Shown: positions 7,338 through 14,787, numbered from the stretch's first letter. The stretch: DNA of 64,000 nucleotides from a virus (IMGVR_UViG_3300050821_003529:1-64000), one strand, 5' to 3'. A program made the numbers and translations. Notes: generated by a model not told the origin, from the sequence alone.

Positions 7338-8043
7338 AAGGCGGCTCCATCGAGTGCATAGATCGCTCCTGTTTACAGCGAGTGCATAACAGCTCCGTAC
7401 GTAAAGTATACTCACCTAATTCACCGACACAAGTAAATTTCGTCTTAAGCACCTCACCCTGTTTATTAAAAATCTGAAATTGCATGTTGACGTGATAATG
7501 ACCAAACACCCATTCCTTCGGCTGATGAAGATCGAGCATCGCCTGCAATGCTGTGCTAGTGCGAGTCTCTATGCAGCCCATCTTAGTTTTAAAATATCCA
7601 GCATCGGAACCTGTTGATCCTATTAAATAGCGTGCGGCCTCTTGCGGAGCCTCGTGTGAAATAACATACTCCGGCTTTACTTGTTCATAAAGATACAACG
7701 CTTCGCCCAACTCCTTAATAGATAACTCTTCGTCGGGCCACCAACTGACACCGGTAATACGCATAGCACGGTCAATAGACCACGCACCTGCTAGCCAGAA
7801 TAGGCAATCCTCAGGCAAATAGCCGTAATCGCCAAGATAATTGGGGTGCTGTCGGCATAACTCCGGATTGTCATGATTGCCACGAAACCAACGATGATTC
7901 ATCGGCATTTCATGCAGACCGACACCCTTGAATCCGATACCCATGTCGCCGATCTGAATCGTCCGTTTGCCTTCATAATGCTGACGTAGACGCTTCTGGT
8001 AGACGTGAGTCTTGCCATGTACGTCACCGATTATTGTAATCAT
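7297..8043 (-). CDS. Metallophosphoesterase (calcineurin-like)
   Basis: 248 residues. The five signatures are visible: GDVHG (6-10), GDMG (32-35), GNHD (55-58), a His in VISHEAP near 132, and GHYH near 182. A short zinc-like tail follows (CTRCKQERS). Phage relatives include the lambda Ser/Thr/Tyr phosphatase, and others act on nucleotides or DNA ends; the substrate here is open. The start overlaps the stop of a 55-residue gene as ATGA, so it is coupled to the upstream operon. Confidence 0.85.
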   Translation of the reverse strand: MITIIGDVHGKTHVYQKRLRQHYEGKRTIQIGDMGIGFKGVGLHEMPMNHRWFRGNHDNPELCRQHPNYLGDYGYLPEDCLFWLAGAWSIDRAMRITGVSWWPDEELSIKELGEALYLYEQVKPEYVISHEAPQEAARYLIGSTGSDAGYFKTKMGCIETRTSTALQAMLDLHQPKEWVFGHYHVNMQFQIFNKQGEVLKTKFTCVGELGEYTLRTELLCTRCKQERSMHSMEPPYDTDDCPGFSYIR

Positions 8044-8207
8044 TTAATTACCTTATTAATGACAGACTCTAATTCACAAGCAGCCACGTCCCATTGTATC
8101 TCCCAAGGGGCTTCGGCTCGCCACTTAATAATTAACTCATTTAAACCTTTTAGCAGCTGATCGTACTTAGACGGCTTTGGGACGAATTTTTCTTTCGGTA
8201 GACTCAT
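8040..8207 (-). CDS. Small early protein, unknown
   Basis: A 55-residue frame beginning MSLPKEKFVPKPSKYDQLL, with a helical, Trp-containing body. Its ATG overlaps the stop of the zinc-ribbon gene upstream and its TGA overlaps the ATG of the metallophosphoesterase, both as ATGA. Such tight overlaps on both sides support translation. No family recognised. Confidence 0.65.
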   Translation of the reverse strand: MSLPKEKFVPKPSKYDQLLKGLNELIIKWRAEAPWEIQWDVAACELESVINKVIK

Positions 8208-8557
8208 CCGATTTTATCCTTACTGACAAGGTTCTGCCGATATGCAAGAGCTTCGGCTACAAGCAACGGAGCTAAGCTTGATCCCCATCCACTCGAATAA
8301 CCTGATGGTTCATGGGAGAATCTAGCCAGAACAGTCTTAGTCATTATACCTTCGCAGTAGTACAAATCGTAATCGTTAAAGCGACCGAGATATCGGCAAT
8401 TTGGACATGCGTCATGCTTGTAACGTGCGGGTAAATCCCACACAAAATCGTCCTGCACAGCTGTGGATTTTTCAGGAATTGAGCAAGATGGGCACACTTT
8501 ACTATCATAGCGTCCGTGTATGGTGCCAGAAGGAAATTTCTTTGCACAACTTTTCAT
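8204..8557 (-). CDS. Zinc-ribbon protein, unknown
   Basis: 117 residues from ATG 8557, where a GGGGGAG ribosome site and TAATG overlap with the upstream stop define the start. Three Cys pairs are visible: an early CAKK, VCPSCS near 22, and ACPNCRYLG near 54 with a later YYCEG. A Gly/Ser-rich and Ala/Leu-rich C-terminus follows. Probably a zinc-binding structural or nucleic-acid-binding protein. Confidence 0.7.
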   Translation of the reverse strand: MKSCAKKFPSGTIHGRYDSKVCPSCSIPEKSTAVQDDFVWDLPARYKHDACPNCRYLGRFNDYDLYYCEGIMTKTVLARFSHEPSGYSSGWGSSLAPLLVAEALAYRQNLVSKDKIG

Positions 8558-8865
8558 TACTCCCCCATTATCTGGCGCTTGTGACTCGCCCTGGATTGAT
8601 TTTCCTCTTCCCACTCTAGGTGGACTTTGTTGAAATAACCAGTTTGATTAAGAGAGTCACGCATAGCAGAGCACACATCGCAATACATTGAACCCGGAAT
8701 AGACAACGGAATGTGACACTCCTGACATTTCTCATTCTTTGATTCCTTATTTTGTCGCTTTGACGGATACAAGGCACTCTGGGCTGCTTCCTGCAATGAT
8801 TCGGTAATCAAATTACCGCCATTGTCTAGCAGGGCACCATCAGCATAGTCCTCGTATTTAAACAT
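8557..8865 (-). CDS. Small zinc-binding early protein
   Basis: 102 residues from ATG 8865 with GGAG at ribosome-site distance. CQECHIPL and YCDVCSAM (near 47-70) form one four-Cys zinc site of the DksA or phage zinc-ribbon kind. The rest is polar and charged. It overlaps the basic 47-residue gene upstream by eight bases and is coupled to the next gene by TAATG. A transcription-modulator role is possible but not shown. Confidence 0.7.
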   Translation of the reverse strand: MFKYEDYADGALLDNGGNLITESLQEAAQSALYPSKRQNKESKNEKCQECHIPLSIPGSMYCDVCSAMRDSLNQTGYFNKVHLEWEEENQSRASHKRQIMGE

Positions 8866-9001
8866 CGTCACTCCGCAGTGGTTTCTTATGCTTTGCTGGC
8901 TTACGCCGCTTATCCTGAATCACCCGAGTCTGCGGCAACGTTCCCAGGACATTACGAGAACGTCGCCGTGCTTCGTTCGCCTGTGTAAACTTCTTAGGCA
9001 T
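8858..9001 (-). CDS. Small basic early protein
   Basis: A 47-residue frame, MPKKFTQANEARRRSRNVLG at the start, with about 16 Lys/Arg residues and no hydrophobic core. It shares TAATG with the stop of the upstream gene and overlaps the next start. The charge suggests nucleic-acid binding. The ribosome site is weak, so coupling is probably needed. Confidence 0.6.
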   Translation of the reverse strand: MPKKFTQANEARRRSRNVLGTLPQTRVIQDKRRKPAKHKKPLRSDDV

Positions 9002-9255
9002 TAGAAAACCTTAACTTGCGTCCCATCCATTACAAATTTAGACGTGATTGCTTTAATCGACTGACGACCGGTAATCTTCAAGATTCGAAGTTTTCCTTCT
9101 ATAAAGTCTGGAGCGATTCGCAAAATCTCCGAATCTTCAATCGGTTTGCCATTTGAGTCTGCCAACATAAGAAGAAGCTCACGATCATTCTCTTGCACAA
9201 GTGCCAGAAAAACTTCATCTTCATTCGGCTTTGCTGGAAATACTTTGGCTTTCAT
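9001..9255 (-). CDS. Early protein, unknown
   Basis: 84 residues, beginning MKAKVFPAKPNEDEVFLALV; predicted beta-rich with a conserved-looking hydrophobic core. AAGGAGACAC precedes the ATG. It is the first gene behind the promoter at 9274-9302, with a leader of only about a dozen bases. Function unknown. Confidence 0.7.
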   Translation of the reverse strand: MKAKVFPAKPNEDEVFLALVQENDRELLLMLADSNGKPIEDSEILRIAPDFIEGKLRILKITGRQSIKAITSKFVMDGTQVKVF

Positions 9256-9273
9256 TTGTGTCTCCTTAAGAGT

Positions 9274-9302
9274 ATATTACCAAATTACCGCTTGCGTGTC
9301 AA
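9274..9302 (-). promoter_or_regulatory. Early promoter at 9.3 kb
   Basis: TTGACA (9302-9297), 17 bp, TAATAT (9279-9274) on the minus strand, with AAAGC upstream of the -35. It lies across the 3' end of the 9285-9503 gene and would restart transcription of the downstream operon. Confidence 0.8.
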
Positions 9303-9503
9303 GCTTTTTATTTCAAATAATCGGGGCAGAATACGCTCATCTAACTTTTGATCGGATGGGAGCGACAAGGTCCATTGCTCAGCTTTCAATTGCGTTTTCA
9401 GATCGGGATACTCGGGTGAATCCTTAACAATGACTTCGTCCTGATATGCACAAAGAAACTGCCCAACTGAATTGTATCGCTTGACTTCAACTAGCTGCGT
9501 CAT
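9285..9503 (-). CDS. Early protein, unknown
   Basis: 72 residues, MTQLVEVKRYNSVGQFLCAY at the start, mixed alpha/beta, charged C-terminus. Its ATG overlaps the stop of the upstream 187-residue gene by four bases. Its 3' end is occupied by the promoter for the next transcription unit, so the promoter evolved within coding sequence. Function unknown. Confidence 0.7.
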   Translation of the reverse strand: MTQLVEVKRYNSVGQFLCAYQDEVIVKDSPEYPDLKTQLKAEQWTLSLPSDQKLDERILPRLFEIKSLTRKR

Positions 9504-10063
9504 AATCCTGTCTCCTTTTGAAATTGCTCAAAATCTAGTTCACACGAAATGCACGTCGGTGGGTCCTGTTTCTCATAAAAGTAAACTGGCTCATGGCAAT
9601 ACTGACATAGTGTATTAGATGATTTTCCTATTGTCAACATTGTTCTTTTGCTCAATCGTTCAATTAATTCTTGAGGCAAATCCTCTCGACCGATTTGATC
9701 CTTACCTTGCCAGTATGCAGGTATACTAGTTAGTAATTCTTCTACTCGCTCAGCTTTCTTTTCTTTTTTGCGCTGCTCCTTCTTTAATTCTTTAACCTGA
9801 TCTATAATCTTCTGATTCTCCTGCTCCTGATGGATCAGCTTGTTAAATTCTTCCAATGCTTGTGGCGTAATCTCTAATACGGTAGGCCGGTGCTCCTTAA
9901 GCTTTGCAACGATCAATGCTTTAGATGTGGCCCAAGTCCAACTGGGGGGACCATCACACTTGAATCCCGCTTGCTTCGCAAGGTCCATCTCAGCTTGCCA
10001 CGGTGCGCCTGAGAGCAAGCTTAGCTCGAATCGATGCTCAGTCGTATTGTATGTTATCAGCAT
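9500..10063 (-). CDS. Protein with HARP-like N-terminus, coiled coil and zinc ribbon
   Basis: 187 residues in three parts: an N-terminal domain (about 1-65) whose GAPWQAEMDLAKQAGFKC and WTWATSK features resemble the small domains that precede phage helicases; a highly charged coiled coil (80-120); and a C-terminal zinc ribbon (CQYCHEPV, CISCELD) near 150-180. No catalytic motif. Probably a DNA- or RNA-binding accessory factor. The family assignment of the N-terminal part is tentative. Confidence 0.7.
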   Translation of the reverse strand: MLITYNTTEHRFELSLLSGAPWQAEMDLAKQAGFKCDGPPSWTWATSKALIVAKLKEHRPTVLEITPQALEEFNKLIHQEQENQKIIDQVKELKKEQRKKEKKAERVEELLTSIPAYWQGKDQIGREDLPQELIERLSKRTMLTIGKSSNTLCQYCHEPVYFYEKQDPPTCISCELDFEQFQKETGL

Positions 10064-10154
10064 CTTCTCTTGGATCGCTATCTGGATTCATAGCGTATTG
10101 ATCTTCACTTTCATCAATTTCGTATTCCTGATCCCATCCACATTCGCTACACAT
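10038..10154 (-). CDS. Small acidic protein
   Basis: A 38-residue frame starting MCSECGWDQEYEIDESEDQY, with one Cys pair and about 15 Asp/Glu. It overlaps the genes on both sides (8 and 26 bases) and has a GAGAAAACAA leader. Small acidic phage proteins often act as DNA mimics or protein inhibitors; that is speculation here. Confidence 0.5.
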   Translation of the reverse strand: MCSECGWDQEYEIDESEDQYAMNPDSDPREDADNIQYD

Positions 10155-10611
10155 TTGTTTTCTCTGGTTGAACTAAATCGATTGTCCAACCGTGCTCATC
10201 CAATATTTTACGCCACTCCTGCACAGTCATCGGTTTCTTCTGAAAAGGATCATAAATTATACCATCTTGATAAGCAACAATGTGGCGAGTAAATAAGCAC
10301 ACGATTGTGATAACACCACGGCCAGTCAAATCCAATCCCTCTAATTGATAACCTGTCGTCATATTATAAGAAAGTCTTTTAAAACACTCAAGAGTTAGCC
10401 ACGGCAACATTTCTTGAACAATGAGGAACATTTTATCAATCGATGGAATATCCTGCGTGCCGAATTTAACAAACTCTTCCCAAGAAGTGTAAGACACAAC
10501 CGCAAGCATCCGCTTGATGATGTACCGTGGCGTGTGATTTGTCAACATTGCAACAACAGTCGGAAAGCATTCGCACCATCCTTGACGCCGGAACTTCATT
10601 TGCTTTTTCAT
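10147..10611 (-). CDS. Cysteine-peptidase-like protein, unknown
   Basis: 154 residues. GWCECFPTVVAML near 11-23 and RHIVAYQDGIIYDP near 108-121 resemble the Cys and His/Asp motifs of C39-like papain-fold domains, in the right order and spacing. If active, it would cut peptide or isopeptide bonds; it might also be an inactive fold. The gene begins only about seven bases after the -10 of the promoter at 10618-10646, so its mRNA may be leaderless. Confidence 0.6.
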   Translation of the reverse strand: MKKQMKFRRQGWCECFPTVVAMLTNHTPRYIIKRMLAVVSYTSWEEFVKFGTQDIPSIDKMFLIVQEMLPWLTLECFKRLSYNMTTGYQLEGLDLTGRGVITIVCLFTRHIVAYQDGIIYDPFQKKPMTVQEWRKILDEHGWTIDLVQPEKTNV

Positions 10612-10617
10612 GATCGA

Positions 10618-10646
10618 AAATTAGCATCCTCTCATTTTATTGTCAA
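10618..10646 (-). promoter_or_regulatory. Early promoter at 10.6 kb, possibly leaderless
   Basis: TTGACA (10646-10641), 17 bp, TAATTT (10623-10618), minus strand. The next ATG is at 10611, where the transcript itself should begin, so the first gene would have almost no leader. No ribosome site is visible in the gap. Confidence 0.65.
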
Positions 10647-10857
10647 GTAAAATCTGATCAACCGTGGGCCACTGCCTGCGTGGTGCTCTCGGCTTAACTT
10701 GGTATCCATTTTTGCAACGTCCCTGATAATGATAATAATGACGTGCGAACAAACGTTGCCTATGTTTCGCATGTTTCTTCTTACACTCGGGAGACAGACA
10801 CGTTCTCTGTAAGTGATGAGTCCGGACTATTCTCCTTCGGCATTCTGAGCAGATCAC
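10621..10857 (-). CDS. Small basic zinc-finger protein
   Basis: 78 residues with a GTG start at 10857 (GGGAG six bases upstream; no ATG is available in this frame). CSECRRR and CLSPECKKKH near 3-27 make a zinc finger of the phage HNH-associated or ribosomal type. It is strongly basic. Its 3' end contains the promoter for the next gene. Probably nucleic-acid-binding. Confidence 0.65.
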   Translation of the reverse strand: MICSECRRRIVRTHHLQRTCLSPECKKKHAKHRQRLFARHYYHYQGRCKNGYQVKPRAPRRQWPTVDQILLDNKMRGC

Positions 10858-10900
10858 CTTATTCTCCCATTGCTCAAAATCGATTCTTGATTCGTCATAA

Positions 10901-11371
10901 TCAAACCGGGAATTTTAAACCCTCCCATTTTAAATACATATCCTCTTCAGCAGGCAAGCTTACACACTTGCAATAGTATCTTCCAGTCAGCAAGCGACGA
11001 CTCATGCGGTATCGCTTAATATCTCGATGACACTTTGGGCAAATGGCGTGCCACGGTGCCGGAGGAAGTTTAACATTGACAGAATTATAACAGGCCATAG
11101 GATTAGCACCGATCTCTCGTGCTTTTAATTTCCAAGTAGCATTATGATTAGCAAAAGGCGTCAAGGCGTGGGCAATCTCGTGCAAAATGGTATCTCGGAC
11201 TGTGTTTAGATCATTCAATTCGGTCAGTGGACCCGACAGAGAGATACGACCACGACGCCAGTTGCAATGACCGAAACGAGATTTGCATTTATCTATTCGG
11301 AACGTCCAACGTTGGAGTCCATGCTGATCCATTAATTGACGTGCCAGTGTGCGTGCTTCGCCTATATCCAC
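10901..11371 (-). CDS. SprT-like zinc metalloprotease
   Basis: 156 residues. HEIAH at 64-68 is the catalytic zinc motif, followed by a third His in NHNATWK and a C-terminal zinc ribbon (CPKCHRD and YYCKC, about 112-140). This is the SprT/Spartan arrangement, enzymes that trim proteins crosslinked to DNA. In a phage it may clear DNA-bound host proteins; that is inference. The start GTG/ATG context is weak but the domain begins at its expected position. Confidence 0.85.
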   Translation of the reverse strand: MDIGEARTLARQLMDQHGLQRWTFRIDKCKSRFGHCNWRRGRISLSGPLTELNDLNTVRDTILHEIAHALTPFANHNATWKLKAREIGANPMACYNSVNVKLPPAPWHAICPKCHRDIKRYRMSRRLLTGRYYCKCVSLPAEEDMYLKWEGLKFPV

Positions 11372-11447
11372 GTGACCATCCTTTCATTCGTCATTCTGAA
11401 CAGGCCTATCTCAATGACCGATTCCCGAAATGGAAAATCGAAAGCGC

Positions 11448-11615
11448 TTAATCGATCCCCGAATTTTTAACCGGGGTATTCCTTTTGACATATCGATTGT
11501 AGCGCCACGTTGTTAGAAATAGGTGATCGAAAAATCTGATTACCCTAGTGTGCAATTTTCTACCTAACAATTTATCACACTGCCAAAAGTATTTTGCATT
11601 GTATAGATCAAACAT
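11448..11615 (-). CDS. Small basic early protein
   Basis: A 55-residue frame, MFDLYNAKYFWQCDKLLGRK at the start, with an aromatic N-terminal half and a basic end. AAAGGAGCACTA precedes the ATG, the same leader style as neighbouring genes. It lies downstream of a set of alternative CTAGGC hairpins (11638-11711) that may control it. Function unknown. Confidence 0.6.
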   Translation of the reverse strand: MFDLYNAKYFWQCDKLLGRKLHTRVIRFFDHLFLTTWRYNRYVKRNTPVKNSGID

Positions 11616-11637
11616 TAGTGCTCCTTTCGTTCGATTC

Positions 11638-11711
11638 TAGGCACGTGCTAACATTGCCTAGTGTCTCCCTACCAGACAAGATTTTACGTTCGCCTAGACG
11701 CCTAGGAATCA
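11638..11711 (-). promoter_or_regulatory. Leader with alternative CTAGGC stems
   Basis: On the minus strand four CTAGGC-type segments lie between the stop of the 54-residue gene and the ribosome site at about 11622. CTAGGCA and TGCCTAG can form a hairpin next to the ribosome site, while the same 3' arm can instead pair with GATTCCTAGGC near 11711. The two pairings exclude each other, as in an attenuator. Seen in sequence; function inferred. Confidence 0.4.
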
Positions 11712-11873
11712 CTCTGGCGTAGCTTCACCTAGATCATCGGGACAGAACGTGACAGGGATTCGTACGTCTACTCCGTCAACGTTTGCCATGCGCTCTAGTG
11801 TCGGATGGTGCCGGAGAATAGAGTAGGCTATCTCTGTTTCCTCAATTGGCAGATGACAATTTTTGCATTGCAC
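11709..11873 (-). CDS. Small protein with Cys pair
   Basis: A 54-residue frame with a GTG start (11873) and GGGAG six bases before it. It begins MQCKNCHLPIEETEIAYSIL, with CKNC near the start and a further Cys near 46. Probably zinc-binding; function unknown. It follows the hairpin at 11909-11948. Confidence 0.5.
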   Translation of the reverse strand: MQCKNCHLPIEETEIAYSILRHHPTLERMANVDGVDVRIPVTFCPDDLGEATPE

Positions 11874-11894
11874 AGTATTCTCCCTTTGCTAGGA

Positions 11895-11948
11895 TGACGT
11901 GCCATCGATAGGCCTACTCTTTAATGCGTGGTAGGCCTACTATCGAAC
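11895..11948 (-). promoter_or_regulatory. Structured intergenic hairpin
   Basis: Immediately after the stop of the 11950-12654 gene the minus strand can fold into GACGT/ACGTC, CGATA/TATCG and GGCCTAC/GTAGGCC stems with an internal loop and a 3-base bulge. There is no T-run, so it is more likely a processing or leader structure than a terminator. It sits just before the next ribosome site. Confidence 0.45.
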
Positions 11949-11949
11949 G

Positions 11950-12654
11950 TCAAAGGATAGAGACAAGCTTGCTAGGCTCGACAAACCCGGAGCAATCTTT
12001 CTTAGCTTTGCCTTTCGCTCGTAGTCCGACGACTACTCTAGTCTGATCAGTGAATCGCAAGTCTGACAAGTCACCATCGATAACCTTGTAACCATGCCAG
12101 CTATCAGGCAAAGGCCTACCCTTCTTAGTGTCGAATACTACTGCCACATTGACGCCATTCCACAGTGAATCGAGACAGTCAAACAGGTTAGTCTCGGAAT
12201 GAGAAAAGGTTAGATGATAATTCGGACGAATCCGGGTGTAGGGTTTGGGCAGTTTGGTATAGTCGTAGAATTGTACGTCTGGAAATTCCTTAGACAATAG
12301 CAGGGGGATCCATGGGAGATCAGATGTTCCATTCAAGCGTATACATGGCTGGAGACGTTCACGCTTTGCCTTGCGAACGACTGTGCTAATATCCTTGCGT
12401 AATTGATCTAGGAAAGCTTGACGGTCGCTGAATAGTTCCTGAGTCTTTCGTATTCGAGCCTTGTTAATTTTGGGATACATGCTGGCACGTCCCGCAGTGA
12501 ACAGGCATCCCGTTTTACAGCCGGGTGTAGCCATAGCGCAAACATTGATTCCTGATATGTCACTAGGCGCAAGGTACAAGATACCAGTCAGGTATCCGTA
12601 CTTTTTGCCTTTGATTGTCTTTGCATCGGCAGACACACTTAGCAATTTAGACAT
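11950..12654 (-). CDS. Phage Gp88-like / DUF7227-like protein
   Basis: 234 residues. LSVSADAKTIKGKKYGYLTG at the start and a Cys cluster CAMATPGCKTGCLFTAGR near 39-56 resemble a widespread phage family (Gp88-like) whose Cys motif has been compared to metal-cofactor enzymes. PCIRLNGTSDLPW near 105 and the C-terminal TRVVVGLRAKG are further conserved-looking blocks. The reaction is not known. AGTGCTCCTTTC forms a normal GGAGCAC leader for the ATG at 12654. Family match is from memory of motifs, hence moderate. Confidence 0.7.
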   Translation of the reverse strand: MSKLLSVSADAKTIKGKKYGYLTGILYLAPSDISGINVCAMATPGCKTGCLFTAGRASMYPKINKARIRKTQELFSDRQAFLDQLRKDISTVVRKAKRERLQPCIRLNGTSDLPWIPLLLSKEFPDVQFYDYTKLPKPYTRIRPNYHLTFSHSETNLFDCLDSLWNGVNVAVVFDTKKGRPLPDSWHGYKVIDGDLSDLRFTDQTRVVVGLRAKGKAKKDCSGFVEPSKLVSIL

Positions 12655-12672
12655 AGTGCTCCTTTCAATTCG

Positions 12673-12722
12673 AGATTACTTCGCCTATCCCATTCAAGCG
12701 AATAGGATAGACACTGTAATCT
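12673..12722 (-). promoter_or_regulatory. Leader hairpin with conserved internal loop (copy 1)
   Basis: On the minus strand AGATTAC pairs with GTAATCT, CTATCC pairs with GGATAG, and the two stems are joined by an internal loop AGTGT / GCGAA. It lies just upstream of the AAAGGAGC ribosome site of the gene at 12654. The same design with different stem sequences recurs at 13912-13964. Confidence 0.55.
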
Positions 12723-13194
12723 ATTCTTTGATTAAAGCTTTCAATTCATCTGGAGTTATCTCTGTGAATCCCGTAATCTCAAACCCCTGTGAGATGGGAC
12801 GGTATACCTTGATTGTCCATTGCTCGGAACAGATTACACGGTATAAATATTCAATATCTCCGTGTATTTGATTGTCAATATAGACGCAACCGTGCGAACG
12901 ATACCCGCCAGCAAAATTAGTGGTACAATTTTTCGGGCGTTTTGCATCGGACCGCAACCGATGCTGTACGACAAATTCTGTGGCGGCCCATGCGGTATCT
13001 GTTTGCCGTGTGCCGTACATCGGCAAAGGAGTAGACAAAAACTTTTCAAGCCATCTTAGGGACGGGAGAATATACGAAGGATACCCGTCTGAATGATGGT
13101 ATATGCGTGCTGTAGGCTCACCGATGAATTGTGAAGACTCCCCTTCGTACAATCGTTCCGCATCATAAAATTCTATCTGACAACGTGTGCTCAT
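12721..13194 (-). CDS. Phage hypothetical protein (HSDGYP type)
   Basis: 157 residues from ATG 13194, which has AAAGGAG eight bases upstream; an in-frame TTG at 13212 lies on that ribosome site and is rejected. It begins MSTRCQIEFYDAERLYEGES, and RIYHHSDGYPSYILPSLRWL near 30-49 is the hallmark of a small phage and plasmid family of unknown role. Its stop lies within the leader hairpin of the next gene. Confidence 0.75.
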   Translation of the reverse strand: MSTRCQIEFYDAERLYEGESSQFIGEPTARIYHHSDGYPSYILPSLRWLEKFLSTPLPMYGTRQTDTAWAATEFVVQHRLRSDAKRPKNCTTNFAGGYRSHGCVYIDNQIHGDIEYLYRVICSEQWTIKVYRPISQGFEITGFTEITPDELKALIKE

Positions 13195-13218
13195 TGTTAA
13201 TGCTCCTTTCAATTTGAG

Positions 13219-13599
13219 TTAAAACCTGACGAATGGTTTGCTGGCTAACTCCTTAACTAGGTTGACGAATTGCTCCAACGTTTGCACGTAGTGATTACCG
13301 CCGGAATTGCTCCCGTTCCATTGGCGAACCAATAAACCCATCGAAGTATCGTATGCTTCGACTACGGGACGTTCGCCAAGTGGAAGCGAATTGTCTACAG
13401 CACATATGTGTGCGCTTGTTTCTCCCCAAACAGCAATTCCGCCTTTGTTAAAATGTACCTTGAGCGTAAACTCAGGCAAAAGCTTTGATGCTTGACGGTA
13501 TATGCTCCGCATGTTTCTAGAGTGTGCCAGTTTTGCTTGATCATTGTAACAAAGCATTGATGGTTGCTTAGGGATTGCATCGTTCGATATTCGCATCAT
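13219..13599 (-). CDS. Early protein, unknown
   Basis: 126 residues, MMRISNDAIPKQPSMLCYND at the start; a second ATG directly follows and may be the true start. A CTAAGGAGC ribosome site is present. Beta-rich middle (VWGETSAHICAVDNS) and helical C-terminus. It is one of a run of genes sharing the GGAGC leader style. Function unknown. Confidence 0.7.
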   Translation of the reverse strand: MMRISNDAIPKQPSMLCYNDQAKLAHSRNMRSIYRQASKLLPEFTLKVHFNKGGIAVWGETSAHICAVDNSLPLGERPVVEAYDTSMGLLVRQWNGSNSGGNHYVQTLEQFVNLVKELASKPFVRF

Positions 13600-13605
13600 T
13601 GCTCC

Positions 13606-13893
13606 TTAGAGTGAATAGATATTGTGTTCCCTTTCGAGTTTTTGTTGCTCCGCAGTGTCGGGGTTGCGCCAGAGTTTAGCTTGTGCTCTGGCAGTCTCTT
13701 CTAACTGGTATAGGGCGGACCATGCAGCTATTTCCGCCGTCAGACTCTGCCATCGGCGAGTGTTACGCTCTGACTCAAATTTTGCTTGGTAGTTTTGACG
13801 TTCGCAATAGTTGCCCGTTCCGAATTGGACAGAGACTGTCCAACCATTTTTGAACGTCAATTGAAACCCTTTGCCTTGACTGATAGTAAACAC
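13606..13893 (-). CDS. Early protein, unknown
   Basis: 95 residues from a GTG at 13893 that has AAAGGAG five bases upstream; the ATG at 13908 lies on that ribosome site and is less likely. Begins MFTISQGKGFQLTFKNGWTV, a beta hairpin, then a Trp/Arg-rich helical part. A structured leader (13912-13964) precedes it. Function unknown. Confidence 0.65.
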   Translation of the reverse strand: MFTISQGKGFQLTFKNGWTVSVQFGTGNYCERQNYQAKFESERNTRRWQSLTAEIAAWSALYQLEETARAQAKLWRNPDTAEQQKLEREHNIYSL

Positions 13894-13911
13894 GTTTTCT
13901 CCTTTCATTGC

Positions 13912-13964
13912 TTGATTGTTTCCCCTGTCCTACTCCGAGAGAATAGGACAGAGACTACAATCAA
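13912..13964 (-). promoter_or_regulatory. Leader hairpin with conserved internal loop (copy 2)
   Basis: TTGATTGT pairs with ACAATCAA and CTGTCCTA with TAGGACAG, separated by an internal loop AGTCT / GGGAA on the minus strand. Stems differ from the copy at 12673-12722, but the loop size and AGTnT / GnGAA pattern are kept. It precedes an AAAGGAG ribosome site. Confidence 0.55.
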
Positions 13965-13965
13965 A

Positions 13966-14787
13966 CTAGTTGCTCTGCTTTGCTTGTGCCGTTTCCTCTG
14001 CTAGACGCCATAGTGCTTTGTTCAGGTTGACGTTCTGATCTATTCCAGTGACAGAACGTGCGGTTCGACGTGACAGGCGGTAACCATTGCGAACTATGCC
14101 ACGCATACCGCCTTGAATGGCGTTTTCTTGCACACGGTTGAATGTAGACCAAAGGTCACTGCCAGTATCGTCATACCGGCGAGCCTTAAGCAATGATGCG
14201 GGTTTGATGGCTTGTGCCAGCGTGCTTTCCTGTTCCGGAAAACGGAGCATATGTGCAGACTGCGCAAATACACCTTGCTCCTGTTCCGTTAACGTGATTG
14301 TTCGCCAAGTGTCGATAGTCTTCTGTATTTTCGGTGCCTGATCGATCAATTCGAGTGAACCATCGATTACGCTCTGTATGATGTTGCCAATGTGTCGGAC
14401 CTTAATGGCAGTGACAAGCGAATCTGCCACGATTAAACCATTGCTACAGACAAGACGGAACACGCCAAGCATCAAAACGTAGCGTGACGTTCCATCGTGA
14501 GAGTTAATCAAAACCGTTTCAAGGTCCGAGTCTCCGACGTTAGTCAATTGACTGTTTGCGGACCGGAAACGAATCATATGCTTAGTGAAGTTTTTCTTGT
14601 CTGCAATCCTGCTAGAAGACTGCGATGCCAGAACTGGATTGAATCCGGCGGAACGCATACCGTCAATTACTTCGGACGTTGGGACGAAGGCATAACGATC
14701 AGACATCGCTTGATACGGTTGCCCTGCGAACGCCGACGGAGCGTATCGTTGTATCTCTTCGTTGCTCATTGCGTGATAGGTTCGCAT
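13966..14787 (-). CDS. DUF932-like protein
   Basis: 273 residues. YAFVPTSEVIDGMRSAGFNP near 32-51, RFRSANSQL, and LGVFRLVCSNGLIVADS near 107-123 are characteristic of the DUF932 / phage-plasmid family, common in large phages and mobile elements and of unknown biochemical role. It follows the 55-residue gene and a small hairpin at 14800-14820. Length is close to the family norm. Confidence 0.8.
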   Translation of the reverse strand: MRTYHAMSNEEIQRYAPSAFAGQPYQAMSDRYAFVPTSEVIDGMRSAGFNPVLASQSSSRIADKKNFTKHMIRFRSANSQLTNVGDSDLETVLINSHDGTSRYVLMLGVFRLVCSNGLIVADSLVTAIKVRHIGNIIQSVIDGSLELIDQAPKIQKTIDTWRTITLTEQEQGVFAQSAHMLRFPEQESTLAQAIKPASLLKARRYDDTGSDLWSTFNRVQENAIQGGMRGIVRNGYRLSRRTARSVTGIDQNVNLNKALWRLAEETAQAKQSN

